A DNA stretch of 64,000 bases from Euonymus europaeus (GCA_963580455.1 OY756965.1:25952902-26016901), one strand, 5' to 3'. Shown: positions 1 through 12,219, counted from the first letter of the stretch. Translations and numbers: made by a program. Notes: generated from the letters alone by a model not told the origin.

Positions 1-1
1 A

Positions 2-940
2 ATCCTGCAACAAAACCCAAATACTTTTTCAGTTGAAAAAAGTCTTCTTCAGTCAAAATATGACTCGATCTTCAGGTTTCCTATGCTAGACAAGGAGAAT
101 AGCTATCAAATCCAGTTCATGGCTTTTAAAAAGGGTGAGATTGAAATTGGAGATTTCCGTGTAAGCTGTATGGGCGATATTAGAGCAACATGCAATGGTC
201 TTATTTTACTTGATAACAGACTAAAGAAAGGAGGCCTGATTCTCTTGAATCCTGTGACAAAGAAGCTGATTGAAGTCCCTCTAGGTACTTTGTGGGAGAC
301 TGGCAAGGAATCATATGCCTTCGCAAAATGTAATGTCACTGGAGACTATAAAGTGGTTCACTTGTTTCGCGAAAGTTATGGAAATGTTAGTTGTGAGATA
401 CTAAACCTTAGAGATGGATTCTGGAGGCCTGTTGATGGACCATCTATTGGAAACTTTGTTTTCTCAGGCTTCAAACCTGTTTTAGCAATCGGAGCTTTTC
501 ACTGGATTCCTCAAGTTGAGGATTGTGATTTCTTTGTGTCAATGGAAGTGTCAAATGAAAAGTTCCACATTGTACCACTCCCTAAGATATGCAGAGCATA
601 TGACCGGCTTGTGGAAATGAGCAGCTGCCTTTGTTTTGCCAGTCATGAAGGTTTGAGCATAGACATTTGGATCTTGAAGGGTTTAGATGGGAAGATTTGG
701 ACAAAGCAACACAGTGTCACAAGTCGTTGCATACTTGACATGGTTCCCCTTCTCAGTTTAAGAAACAGTGGGGAGATGATTTTCATGAGGGACAAACGTT
801 GCTCATTCTATGCTTGTGACTTCAATAATCAAGTGATGAACAAGATTGGGAAGGGAGACAAGACTGGGAGGGGAAATAGGAGGCTTCCATTGTCATATTC
901 ATGCCTCCCCCATATCAATTCTCTTTCTTCATGGGACTGA
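2..940 (+). CDS. F-box-associated (FBA) domain protein, 3' part
   Basis: C-terminal part of an F-box protein, the substrate-recognition subunit of SCF ubiquitin ligases. The frame is open from base 2, upstream of the first Met at 83, so the true start and the F-box lie before the window. Visible FBA features are the 'CNGLILL' segment, the 'LLNPVTKKLIEVP' strand near residues 80-95 from the first visible codon, and the later 'GAFHWI' motif typical of the beta-propeller-like FBA region, followed by a stretch ending in a 'GRGNRRLPLSYSCLPHINSL' tail (loosely like the C-termini of such proteins). It ends in a normal TGA and no frameshift is seen. The target protein cannot be told from sequence. 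Family call is firm; completeness is unknown because of the edge. Confidence 0.8.
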   Translation: MLQQNPNTFSVEKSLLQSKYDSIFRFPMLDKENSYQIQFMAFKKGEIEIGDFRVSCMGDIRATCNGLILLDNRLKKGGLILLNPVTKKLIEVPLGTLWETGKESYAFAKCNVTGDYKVVHLFRESYGNVSCEILNLRDGFWRPVDGPSIGNFVFSGFKPVLAIGAFHWIPQVEDCDFFVSMEVSNEKFHIVPLPKICRAYDRLVEMSSCLCFASHEGLSIDIWILKGLDGKIWTKQHSVTSRCILDMVPLLSLRNSGEMIFMRDKRCSFYACDFNNQVMNKIGKGDKTGRGNRRLPLSYSCLPHINSLSSWD

Positions 941-1279
941 GTTATGCCTCTGCTTTTCTTTCCACTGCTCTGCAAAGAACAGAGGAAGACATAAATATTT
1001 TATATTCCTGTTACTTCACTGCCATGTGTATAATAAGCATATGTTAGTAAATACTAAATAGTCATCAGTCATATGCTACTGAATTTGGGTTATTTGTTTT
1101 TGTTCCCTTTTATTATTATTTTCTTTCTGTAAACTGTGGTTTGGGTGATTTAAGAAATATCAAAACCACAGTAATTGAGTATCTGACCTTAAGATTGCAT
1201 CTCTCTGCATTTCTACTACTTATTTGGCCATATGTGAGAAAAATTTATGAACTTTTAATATTCTCTCTATCGATGCAAG
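941..1279. other. 3' flank of the F-box gene
   Basis: AT-rich DNA after the F-box gene stop, probably 3' UTR and spacer up to the MULE target site. No further gene is seen. Confidence 0.4.
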
Positions 1280-1288
1280 AAAAATATT
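1280..1288. repeat. 9-bp target-site duplication, left
   Basis: AAAAATATT, repeated exactly at 2260-2268 on the other side of the MULE element. Confidence 0.85.
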
Positions 1289-2259
1289 GGGATAAGTATC
1301 AAAAAAGCCCCCGAACTTTGCGTTTTGGGTCATTTTGGCCCCTAAACTTTTTTCCGGGCCAAAATGAGCCCTCAACTTACAAGAATGGGTCACGTTAGCC
1401 CCTCGAGCCAATTTCCGTTAAATATTGCTGACGTGGCCGTTAGTTTGATGACGTGTAATTTTTAACCATTTGAAATGGGGCAAATGAGCCCCTGTACTCT
1501 CAAAAATGGGGCAAATGAGCCCCTGTACTCTGAAAAATGGGTCAAGTAAACCCTCAAAGTTATGAAAAATTGTTCAATAATAACATTTTAGTTTCTATTT
1601 TCTAATAACAACATTTTAGTTTCTATTAAAGGGTTAATAAGGATCGTGGGAGGATCTTTGCATCTTTAAAATCAGTGCACCAAAATTGTTAAAAATATTT
1701 TTTTAAAAAAACCATAATATATAGTATTTAGAATAATAATATGGATTTCTCAAGAGCCAAACAATTTTTAAATGTCCCATTAGCGTGGGCTTTCTCCAGA
1801 TTCAAAATAATTTGCGATGTATTGGTTTATGGTTAATTATGTTAAATACTATATATTATGGGTTTTTTTTTCAAAATTATTTTTAACAATTTTGGTACAC
1901 CGATTTTAAAGATGCAAAAGTCCTCCCACGATCTGTATTATTAACCCTTTAATAGAAACTAAAATGTTGTTATTAGAAAATAGAAACTAAAATGTTATTA
2001 TTGAACCATTTTTCATAATTTTGGGGGTTTACTTGACCCATTTTTCAGAGTACAGGGGCTCATTTGCCCCATTTCAAATGGTTAAAAATTACACGTCATC
2101 AAACTAACGGCCACGTCAGCAATATTTAACGGAAATTGGCTCGAGGGGCTAACGTGACCCATTCTTGTAAGTTGAGGGCTCATTTTGGCCCGAAAAAAAG
2201 TTTAAGGGCCAAAATGACCCAAAACGCAAAGTTCGGGGGCTTTTTTTGATACTTATCCC
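1289..2259. mobile_element. Non-autonomous MULE with long terminal inverted repeats
   Basis: A 971-bp near-palindrome. It begins GGGATAAGTATC and ends GATACTTATCCC. The left arm (about 1289-1730) and right arm (about 1843-2259) are inverted copies around a spacer of roughly 110 bp. It is flanked by perfect 9-bp direct repeats AAAAATATT (1280-1288 and 2260-2268), the target duplication typical of Mutator-like elements. The left arm carries an extra tandem copy of a ~32-bp segment (about 1476-1539) that the right arm has once. No transposase is encoded, so mobilisation would need an autonomous MULE in trans. Short reading frames inside are by-products of the inverted arms. Confidence 0.88.
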
Positions 2260-2268
2260 AAAAATATT
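2260..2268. repeat. 9-bp target-site duplication, right
   Basis: AAAAATATT, matching 1280-1288. Confidence 0.85.
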
Positions 2269-2497
2269 CGACAAAGTATGATGAATGTAAATATAATTGG
2301 CTAAAGTACTGTGTTTTAAATAGTAATCTATTAGCAATACTTCATGACTACGTTCAGTGACACATGACAAAAGTAATAAATGGACTAATCAATTAATGAG
2401 TGTTTCTAATTATGAGCATATAATTTGGTCTCCTACAGCCTGTCTTGCTGTTCATGTTCACCAAAATTCTTTCACATAAACTAATACTAAACAGTCT

Positions 2498-2830
2498 TTT
2501 TTTTTTTTGATAAACAGGCATAGCCTCAGGAAATATATAAATAAGAAGCCCTCACATGGCGGAGGAAAACCGAACAAGAGAACATGAGCTTACATCAGCC
2601 TTCAAGGAGAAAGCCAAACAGATCAAGAGAAAGCAAAACAAGAAGGATAATGAGAACAATAAAAATACAAGTCCAAGCAAAACTAAAATAACACCTAGAA
2701 ATCCATGTGACTATGAGAATCATAGCACAAAATCTGAATCTCTCCTTGCCATGGTCCAACTCTTAATACTACTTGCAGAGAGTTGTAATTGGAAACTTGA
2801 GTAAGGGAAGTGAGGGTCAACATAATAGAA
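2498..2830 (-). mobile_element. Possible 3' tail of a LINE, minus strand
   Basis: A T-run of about 12 starts the segment and is followed by GATAAACAGGC. Read on the minus strand this is a tail TGTTTATC followed by poly(A), the same 3' terminal motif as the better supported LINE remnant at 38226-38849. The downstream sequence is A-rich with no recognisable reverse transcriptase. I could not find a target duplication, so the right limit is approximate. Confidence 0.35.
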
Positions 2831-3305
2831 CCAAAGTCTGAGTTAAAAGAAAATAATTATGTCTATCATGGCAGGTACATAATGAAAGCAACAACATTGA
2901 AATTTCAGTCTTACATGGATGAATCAAGAGAATGATACATTAGAATCACATCTACAGTCTTTCACATTTCAAAATCGCCATTAAATGAGCGTGAAAATCA
3001 GTTGGGTTTTGATTTTATTTTGAAGATTTAGAAGAGTTGTTCACATTTCATTATCTTTGCATTTATAGTGAAATCAGATTTCTCGACTCTCGTCCTTAGT
3101 TACTCTCTCTCTCTCCCTCTCTCACTCCCTTCAAAGTAACAAACAAATAAAAGAAAGAAAAAACCTAACTCATCCTGGAACATCCATTAATGACACTTCC
3201 CTTCACTAACACACAATTTCCCCGGAATTGTGTTGATTTACTCTTATTTTCGGTCAACATATTTCTGGGTTTTCGTTAAAAAGCTGTAGAAATCTATTTG
3301 CAACA
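2831..3305 (+). promoter_or_regulatory. Upstream region of the methylesterase gene
   Basis: AT-rich flank followed by a pyrimidine tract of CT repeats at about 3102-3130, as often seen in plant 5' UTRs, about 175 bases before the ATG. No TATA box could be assigned with confidence. Confidence 0.35.
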
Positions 3306-6300
3306 ATGGGTAATCGTTTTATTCGCATGACAAAGAAAGAAAACAAAGATGTTGGATCGAGAAGTAAGAGATTGGGCGGGTCGCAGAGGAAGTTGGTAGC
3401 AGAGGAAGAATTGCTGCATAGGCAAGCTCTGTCTATGGTGCTTCAGCAGCACCAACTGTCACAGAGATTTGATGGATCCATGTCTAGGCGTATTGGGTCT
3501 ACGAGTTCTCGAAGACGCACTCTACCTGAGGATCCAATCTCTAATGGCAAACAGGTAAATTTAATAAATATATAACCGTACTTTTTTGCTTTTCTTTTCA
3601 TTACTTTTCTGCATTTAAAATATGTGCAAATTGTGGGATGAAGATGATTATGATGACTGAGTTAATTACAGGTTTATGTTGATTGGATCTTTTGACAAAA
3701 GTGGGTTTCTTTGATTATGGTTTGCAAGATATGGATTGAAGTGAAAAGGTTCTTGATTATGTGTGTGGAAAGCAAGAATTAGTCGAGGTCAAAATATAAA
3801 GGTTGAAACTTGAAAAGGAGGACTTCCTTCGTTTTCTGGGTTGAAACTGATAGTGCATCTGGAAAATTGTGGGAAGCTAGTCCAGTGCTTTCTTTATTTC
3901 AATGTCTGGACTTTTTGATGCCTAGTTAGTCTTCAGTCTGAAATATAGTTCATTTTGGGTGGGAAGCGGATCTTAGAAGATTTAACTTCTGCTTCTTGTT
4001 ATTATGAAATCTTCTTAATAATCACTCTGCAAGCTTCATTTGCTAGTTCTCTTTGTTGGTTGTTTGGGAGATTGGGATTTCTTTAGACTTGTTTTAGTTT
4101 CATTGTGGCATATGAATATCGATATAGAGAATTATGTAGGAAACTCAGTACCTCTGCTGGTGTTCGACATCAGGACAGAGTACAATCATAAGTAGTATTC
4201 CTTCAAGTGATGATCTAAAAGGGAGAGTAATTGTTGACTCAAGTTATTCCAAGTCCATTGTACTTTTTGGATATAGAGACCCCCCATTTATGACTGTCAT
4301 CATCTTCCCCATAGAGAGAAGCTTCTTCTTCTTGTTTTTGGCTCAAGTAAAGCAAGATCTGCATTTCTGCATGGAGCAATTTGAAGTATGTTTACTAACC
4401 CCTTGCGGCAAAACCATATGGTTGAAAAAGTATTATTTCAAACATTTCTGCTTATTCAACGGAACAAAGTGTTATGTATGATTGAATGCGCTAATAGAAC
4501 ATGTGGAATTCTGTCAATCGATCCATAAGGCTCATGTCTAAAGAAAATTTTCAGCAAACATTTTTTAGTTTTAAATATTTTTGGACTAATTACGATTGTA
4601 CGAAAATTTGCTCTCTATTATTCAAATGGAATGACATTCCAGTATAATTTTTGTATTGTTTACAGCAAACCGACTTTATGGAGAATGTCAAGTTTAAGAA
4701 AATTGTTCTGATACATGGAGAAGGATTTGGAGCTTGGTGTTGGTACAAGACTATTGCTCTGTTGGAGGAAGCAGGTTTGCTTCCCATTGCATTAGATCTT
4801 GCAGGATCTGGTATAGATCGGGCAGATACTTCCAGTATCACAACGGTGGCCGAGTATTCGAAACCATTGCTTGAGTACTTAAAGAACCTTCCTGATGATG
4901 AAAAGGTTAGAAGCATGCCTGATGTCATCGTGAATACCATTCATCTTGAAGCACTCAGCTTGCATATATGTATTTGTAAAATTGTAATGTGTGTAGCTTT
5001 GTCCAGGTTATTCTGGTTGGTCATAGCAGCGGTGGTGCATGTATTTCTTATGTTTTGGAGCATTACCCACAGAAGATCTCGAAAGCAGTTTTTCTCTGTG
5101 CTACAATGGTTTCCGATGGCCAGAGGCCTTTTGATGTGTTTGCTGAAGAGGTATGTCTTGAAATGGTTATCTTTTTTTTTTAATGAATGGATGTCATGAA
5201 ATGATTCTTAGTCAATGTTGATGTGCTAATAAAATTATGGCTGCACAAGATCATGCGTGGCCCATGCCGTGCCATACTGAATTCCATCCACATAGTTAAC
5301 ATGATGTCATCCGGGTTTTCATTATCCTTCCCATTAATTTCAATAGATAAAAGGTAAACAACACTATTGCACAAGGCTCCTATAATGGCGGGGTTGGAGA
5401 CTAGCAAGATGTACGCAGTCCTTACCCTCATATGATATGTGGATAGACTATTTCCAGGAATTGAACCAGTGACCTCTAAATTACACTTATCGAGAGATGT
5501 GTATAATATTTGTAAGGGATACCATATCCATTTATTGATCAAGGCATATTCACTCTTTTTTTGGGGATTAATTTAAGTTGTTTTATCACCGCAAATGCAG
5601 TAGTTTAATGTTCTCTTCTGATATCTCAAGGTATAGTCAATGTATCATACAAAAAGTTCCATTGTCCGTACCAGTGTTCTCTCTTTCTGATATACCTAGT
5701 TATATAATCAATGTGGCATAGCATCGATACCATGAAATTTGAGTGAAGTGATAAATTTTTAGTCAAATTCTTTGAGCATATGAATAATCTAACAACCCAT
5801 ATATCCTGAACAGCGGTTTTCCATAATGCTTTTTTCTTTTCGACAGTCTTGTGATTTATTACCGGGCTTTTAGCATTGCTATGAGTTTCTGAACTTCAGT
5901 CTAAACCCCAACTCTGTATTGCAGCTCGGTTCTGCGGAACTTTTTATGCGAGAATCAAAGTTTTTGATTTATGGAAATGGCAAAGACAAGCCTCCAACAG
6001 GATTCATGTTCGAGAAAGAGCAAATAAAGGGCTTATATTTTAATCAATCACCATCTAAGGTATGTTAGTTACAGCAAAACGTTATTAACTTTGAACTCCT
6101 TTTTGGATACTGTTTGTAAACGTAACAGACATTCTGTGTGCAATCTTACTTATGTAGATGTCTGCAGTAATACATATTTACTAGCTGTTGAACCATTATC
6201 CTATAGTCCATATCAAAGGAAGAGACCTTTTCTAGGCAACCTAGCCTGATCTGCAGCTCAATTGATGCACAGTGCAACTCGTGCACTATTTGGGGAATTT

Positions 6301-7005
6301 CTGCTCATGATTCCAAGTAAATCTGGAAAATCGCTAGCATCTCAGAAAACTTCCTTTAGCTGTCTACATAGGGCTTATTGTCCCCATTGCATGCCTATAT
6401 AGCTTCCTTGTGTGACTTGTGTCTGAATGTTACTACTTACTAGTCCACCTTTCGACATAAACTCCTAAAGACTATTTCACCAAACAGGATTCAGAAACCA
6501 TACATGCATAAAGGAAGTTTTCTTATTCGTTCTACTATGAGACGTGATAGGCTTATATTCAGGAATATTGATGGAACATTATAATTTACTCTTAAATGTC
6601 TATTTTTAAGTATGTTGGAATAAGATTCTCTGTTCAACAGGAAGCCTGTAACCCACCTCGTAATTTCGTAGTGCGTGGCCAATATGTTGGGAGTATTGGG
6701 AATTTTTATTCTTGTTATTTGGCTAATGTCAGGATGTTGCTTTGGCTATGGTTTCCATGAGGCCTACCCCACTTGGTCCTATCATGGAGAATCTATGTTT
6801 GTCCCATGAAAAGTACGGAACGAGCCGGAGGTTCTTCATTCAGACCTTGGATGATCGCGCTCTTTCACCGGATGTCCAGGAAAAACTACTGAGGGAAAAC
6901 CCACCAGAAGGAGTCTTTAAGATCAAAGGTAGCGACCACTGCCCGTTCTTCTCAAAACCGCAGTCCCTGCACAAGATTTTGGTGGAAATTGCGCAAATTC
7001 CATAG
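3306..7005 (+). CDS. Methylesterase-like alpha/beta hydrolase (MES11-type)
   Basis: Five exons, all in phase 0: 3306-3554, 4666-4905, 5007-5150, 5925-6059, 6733-7005, joining to 346 residues. The basic, serine-rich first exon starting MGNRF matches the N-terminal extension of the MES11-15 branch, predicted in Arabidopsis to be plastid-directed. Exon 2 carries the oxyanion segment 'LIHGEGFGAWCWYKTI'; exon 3 the nucleophile elbow 'VGHSSGG' with a catalytic Ser; the last exon holds the 'GSDHCPFFSKP' motif with the catalytic His. Members of the MES family hydrolyse methyl esters of salicylate, jasmonate or auxin; the substrate here is unknown. Introns have GT/AG ends. Some relatives of this branch have Asp in place of the nucleophile Ser; this one keeps Ser, so hydrolase activity is plausible. 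No disruption is seen. Confidence 0.88.
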
Positions 7006-8108
7006 CTCAAGTTTCTGAAACCAGTTATTCTTTCTCATGTAATTTTTGCTTTTGACGAAAGGCAGTAGGTAACAAATGAAAATGTGTCATATTATGCTCA
7101 AAGCCATTGATTATACTACCGATGCTGTCAGACAATCAAATAGTTCAATACTTGTGATCAATGTTAAATGAGCAGATATTGTTTCTTTCGATCAGTATAC
7201 TTCATATGTTATGACATTTTTTATGGTTTTTTTTAGAACCTCCTGACTGCAGTGTGTATTGTGTAAACAGATTCTTCAAACGTAAGAATCACACCACAAG
7301 TTTAAGCATGTGCATACATTAATCCATGTATGAGATTTCTTAAATTTTGATGGAATACAGACCATCGTAAAGCAAAACTTAATTTATCATATGTTTAAAA
7401 AAGTTAATGATAACGTGTGTATTTAGGACATAAAATAATTATTCATACATGTGTGATGAACACTCTCTCACCTAAACTAAAAATTCATATACTAATACAT
7501 CTTTTTTATGCTTATTTGAGAAAAAATGCACATTTTTCATGCTCTTCTTGTGCACTAAAGATAGACATTATCAATTTTCTCAAAAAAAAATAGTTGAAGT
7601 TATGAGCAAAAGCCAAAATGATCATATAAATTTGGTACAAATTCACCTAGAAAAATCTAAGATTAGAGGTCGTAAGTAACCATCTTCAGCCTTTGACTAT
7701 TAAATTAAATGTATTTTGGTTGGTTGGGTGGGTGATTGAGGACATATCTTACTTGTTTGAATTTTGATCGAGTGATCAATTTACACTTCAGTGAAGACTG
7801 ATAACAATTGTACTTTCGGCGACCAAAATATAATCGCTATTCTTCGATGCTGAATTTGCTGCATACCCTACTTGTTTCGGAGGAGGGGGGTGGGGGTGTT
7901 GTCAATACTATCATTATGGAACAAATGTTTCTGTGCTTTATATATATATATATATATATAAAAGAACTCTTATAAATATTTTGTTGTTATTGGTTTTATA
8001 ATTATGGACCTGATTAATAAATTGGGCCTCATGTTCATACATGGCCCAATATTTGGTTCACTGGAATTTGGACTGGTTTCTTTCTTCTAGACTCTAGTTC
8101 ACATGGAC
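7006..8108. other. Intergenic region with a (TA)n microsatellite
   Basis: 3' flank of the methylesterase gene, AT-rich, with a TA dinucleotide run at about 7939-7961 and a short G-rich run near 7878-7898. No gene recognised. Confidence 0.4.
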
Positions 8109-8115
8109 TATAAAG
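8109..8115 (+). promoter_or_regulatory. TATA box of the first AIG1-like gene
   Basis: TATAAAG about 30 bases before the likely leader start. The leader has a donor site at about 8202 (CGG^GTAAGC), giving a 5' UTR intron that ends at AG 8862-8863 or 8871-8872, just before the ATG at 8874. Confidence 0.5.
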
Positions 8116-8873
8116 AGGGCCTGCATTGCTGTAGAAAGCTAGAAATGTATCGTCACCCACTCAGTCTGTCTGCTTTTCATCCCATACTTTTTCCTTCTCG
8201 GGTAAGCAAGTAATCTTCCATGATTCGTTTCTCTTCGTAAAAATTACTGAAAAAACTTCTTCTTCTTATTTAGTTGTTTAATTGTCAAGGAATCGCGATT
8301 TGTGCATTCTATTTATAGGTGGATTTTAATCGATGATTAAAAGTTCATCAACTTTGATTTTGATGTAATTTGCTACGTATTGTTGATCTGTCACGAATAT
8401 TTTCTCAAGATTATATTGTATGTCGCTTACAAGGGAAGTAAATCCGAAGTAAGTGATGTCTGTAGTTTCATTTCTGTTATTCTAAGATGATTTTCAGACA
8501 TGTATTCCATGATAAAGATTTTTTGTCTTGGGTATGGTCTGCTTTCTAATTTCACTGTGTCTTTTATTCTCCAGAATCTCATCAAATTTGGTTTAATTTT
8601 AAGATCATGATATTTATCACACCATGTTCATTATTTTTGGATTATGTTTATTTTTTTGTGCTCAATTCTGTAATTCCTATATCCATAATTTTTAGTGGTT
8701 TGAGGTCTTTCTTGTTTCATTAATAAAACATTTTCAACTTTGGGTCCTATTTTACTTTTAAAAGTATTGATGTCTTGCTGAATTATATTTGTAATTTAAG
8801 TATTTATCATATACTGGGGTCTTGTTTTATGATTAATTTTATTTTGAAATGAAGATAACTCAGGTCTTATAGG

Positions 8874-11153
8874 ATGGGAGGAAGTTCGGTAGATGATGAT
8901 TGGGAGCTTACTTTTCCGTCAATTGCTGTTCGAACATTTGTTTTAGTTGGGCGAACCGGCAATGGAAAAAGTGCCACTGGCAACACCATTATTGGAACTA
9001 AAGCCTTCAAGTCAAGGGCTAGCTCATCTGGTGTGACCAGTTCTTGTGAGCTGCAACAAACTAAACTGAAAGATGGTGAAATTATTAATGTCATTGACAC
9101 TCCTGGTATGAGCATTCAACTTACCTGTATTGTTTGTGAATTTATTTGATTTATGATGTTGTAGATATAAGGACTGACATGGATAAGCCATTGCAGGGTT
9201 GTTTGATGTTTCAGTTGGGTCTGTTGGCAAAGAAATTGTGAAATGTATTGGTTTGGCAAAGGACGGGATCCATGCAGTCCTTGCAGTTTTCTCAGTTCGG
9301 ACTCGTTTTTCTCAAGAAGAAGAAGACGCACTTTGTAGCTTGGGGACATTGTTTGGAAGCAAAATATTTGATTATATGATTGTTGTCTTTACGGGAGGTG
9401 ATGATCTTGAAGATAATGGTCAGACTCTAGAAGATTATTTGGAAGAATGTCCGGAGCCTTTGAAGGTTGTTTTTTTAACTACATCCTATTATGATAATTC
9501 GTTTGTAATACAAATTTTTACGTTGCGATTGTTTGTGTATTGGGTTAGAGGATTGATGGCCAAGAATTCAATAATCTTGGTCTCTTGGGAGTTGTATTTT
9601 TATGAACTCCGCTAATGTGTTGAACAAATGCTTTCATGCTTTTGTACACCATATTGAATTTATAGTATTTAGAAATTCAATGTAGTGTATTTTAGTTAAT
9701 ATATAACTGACATTTTGTCAACTCTTAGTTTGCTTGTATTTGAATCACCTCTAATGTTTATGTAGGAAATTCTTGCTCTGTGTAATAATCGGCGAGTGCT
9801 TTTTGATAACAAGACAAAAGATGGGCTAAAGAAAGAAGAACAACTTCAGCAATTTCTGTCCCTTGTTAACGAGATTACATCACAGACTGGTGGACAACCC
9901 TATACTGATGAAGTGTTTGCTGAATTGAAGGTTTGTGTGCTGAATTTATTTATGATTTTGTTTCTAATCAAGTTTAATTAGTTCTTGATAATGAATTCGT
10001 TAATATTGTAGAAAGGGGCTAGGGAAATTCATGATCAACGAGAAAAGGTTAAGTCCTTAATAGGATATTCAGAATATTCAAAGCATGAAATATCGGAGCT
10101 GAAGGAGCAGATCAATGCATCATATGAGCAGCAGCTCAAGCGGATCACTGAGATGGTATTACTGTTTTTTAAATTATTCTTCTCTTTGTTTGTTTTGTGT
10201 TCTTTAATATGTTGCAGGCTTGATTGTATATATTTTCGGACATGGATTAAAAGAGCAGGGGGGAGGGAAATGATGACATGTCTATGAGCAATTGAATAGA
10301 GTGTTGGTTTAGCAAATACCAATTATTCCCATACACCATTGTTTGAAATGATACTCACACTTTTAGACTCCATTTGCATACCGGTTTTACTGATAAGGAA
10401 AGGAATGCCTGCCTTGAGTAGATATAATCCATGGCATTTTTTTCCCTGTTTGATATAGTAGGTCATTCTTTCCCTCCTTGCATTTTAACAGTGTACAATT
10501 ATGTTAAAATTTGTGATATATATATATATTACAGCCTTCATTGAGAAGCTTCTCAACCACCCGTGTACTTGAGAGGCCACTCTCACTGAAGCTGTATTGA
10601 TTGAGCAAAAGCTTTGGGTGTGAACAATTATAGAATTTATAGTTCTTTGGTCTGATCTTGTAAGTGAACTTAGAACAAGAACAGTAGGGAATTTTTGAAG
10701 AATTTGTCCACGAAGAATGAGTTTTGGCTGAGAAATGGTTTGACTTTTGAGAATAGTTAGTCAACCTGGAAAGATTTCTCGTAAAACAATATTTTTCTAT
10801 TCAGTGCATGTTTTGACAGAATTAACTAGTGTGATTTCAAAAGAGAAGATTTCATTCATTCCTTTTGCTTTTTTTGGCCATGATTCTGGTTTGCCTGTTG
10901 TGCAAATAAGAGTTTGAATTGTTTATCATCAATGGCTTTTATTTAGGTGGAGGAAAAGCTCAAGGATTCGAACAGCAGACTCGAACAGCAATTGGCAGAG
11001 GAGCAAGCTGCACGCCTGAAGGCACAGGATGCTGCCCGAGTAGCTCAAGAGAAAGCAAATGATGAAATCCGCATTCTAAGGGAGAACTTAGAAAAAGCGC
11101 AGAAGGAGACTGAGGTGCTTAAGCAAGGGAAAAATGGCTGTCACATTCTCTGA
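8874..11153 (+). CDS. AIG1/IAN-family GTPase with CaaX-like tail (copy 1)
   Basis: Five coding exons: 8874-9105, 9197-9465, 9766-9930, 10012-10155, 10947-11153, giving 338 residues. This is a plant homologue of the GIMAP/AIG1 septin-like GTPases. The P-loop G1 is 'GRTGNGKS' (residues ~26-33), G3 is the DTPG split by intron 1, and a G4-like 'TGGD' lies in exon 2. Exons 4-5 form a charged heptad-rich coiled coil (EEKLKDSNSRLEQQLAEEQ and on). The protein ends Cys-His-Ile-Leu, a CaaX-type motif with Leu last, suggesting geranylgeranylation and membrane attachment. Known family members respond to pathogens and abiotic stress at ER or other membranes. The second copy follows about 2.6 kb downstream with the same intron positions. 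No defect is seen. Confidence 0.9.
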
Positions 11154-11504
11154 CATTATAATATGCTACTAGTACTACTAAAGTTTGTTGTAGATGCAAT
11201 GCAAAGTGAATTGTCCTTTGCTCATCGACTGGTTCCATTGTCTTTTAAGTAGCTACATTAAGGATAATTGTTCTTATTGGGTCCAGCCTCCGGGTGTTAA
11301 AACCTTGATCCACTACTGCGTAAATGTGTGAATTATCAATTGCTGGTTTACTGATGTGATTTTCCCCCTTCCCTAATTGTGTTTTTTAGAGTGTCTAACT
11401 GTCTACTACTCATCTGTTACAAGATTGATTAGTCTGAGTTAGGAATTATATTGAAGGCTTGAGTATGGGCTTCACTCTAGTCGGATAATTATGCATGGGC
11501 TTTA
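11154..11504. other. 3' flank of AIG1-like copy 1
   Basis: Probable 3' UTR followed by spacer up to the target site of the fold-back element. No gene seen. Confidence 0.4.
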
Positions 11505-11509
11505 CAGTC

Positions 11510-12219
11510 TGATGCAGGGACCCCCAACCCAGGACGATACCCACTCATGGGCTCCTTGGCGATGGGCTGTCAACCACTTGGCCTGGCTCAGAGGCCTCAG
11601 CATGGCCAGCCAGCGAGGCCTAGGCCCAAGCATCAGGGCTGCAGCCCATACACCCCAACCCTCTCTCTCCACTCCGTTCCCAGAGTGGTGGGTTGTTGGT
11701 GTGAGGATTCGAACCCTCACACCCTTTGTAAGGGGCAACCCTCACTAAGCTGCTGCTTAGTTGGTTGTGAGGGTTGCCCCTTACAAAGGGTGTGAGGGTT
11801 TGCAGCTTAGTTGGTTGTGAGGGTTGCCCCTTACAAAGGGTGTGAGGGTTCGAATCCTCACACCAACAACCCACCACTCTGGGAACGGATTGGAGAGAGA
11901 GGGTTGGGGTGTATGGGCTGCAGCCCTGATGCTTGGGCCTAGGCCTCGCTGGCTGGCCATGCTGAGGCCTCTGAGCCAGGTCAGGTGGTTGACAGCCCAT
12001 CGCCAAGGGGCCCATGAGTGGGTATTGTCCTGGCAACCCACCGCTCTGGGAACGGAGTGGAGAGAGAGGGTTGGGGTGTATGGGCTGCAGCCCTGATGCT
12101 TGGGCCTAGGCCTCGCTGGCTGGCCATGCTGAGGCCTCTGAGCCAGGCCAGGTGGTTGACAGCCCATCGCCAAGGGGCCCATGAGTGGATATCGTCCTGG
12201 GTTGGGGGTCCCTGCATCA
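11510..12219. mobile_element. Fold-back element, TG...CA ends, 5-bp TSD
   Basis: A 710-bp GC-rich palindromic element between the two AIG1-like genes. It starts TGATGCAGGGACC and ends with the inverse, and is flanked by CAGTC on both sides (11505-11509, 12220-12224). The arms share segments around 'GGCCTGGCTCAGAGGCC' and 'CCCAACCCTCTCTCTCC'; the right side has an additional partial arm copy (about 11860-12035 and 12036-12219). The centre holds three inverted or direct copies of a ~40-bp unit containing GGGTTCGAATCC, which resembles a tRNA B box. TG...CA ends with a 5-bp TSD are what an LTR retroelement integrase leaves, but I see inverted rather than direct terminal repeats. All reading frames inside are repeat by-products. 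Confidence 0.75.

Noticed and set aside
2556..2804. 82-codon Lys/Glu/Asn-rich frame
   Set aside because: A-rich sequence behind a poly(T) start; better explained as a LINE tail on the other strand than as a gene.
5180..5542. 120-codon minus-strand frame in methylesterase intron 3
   Set aside because: Lies wholly within an intron, with no recognisable domain.
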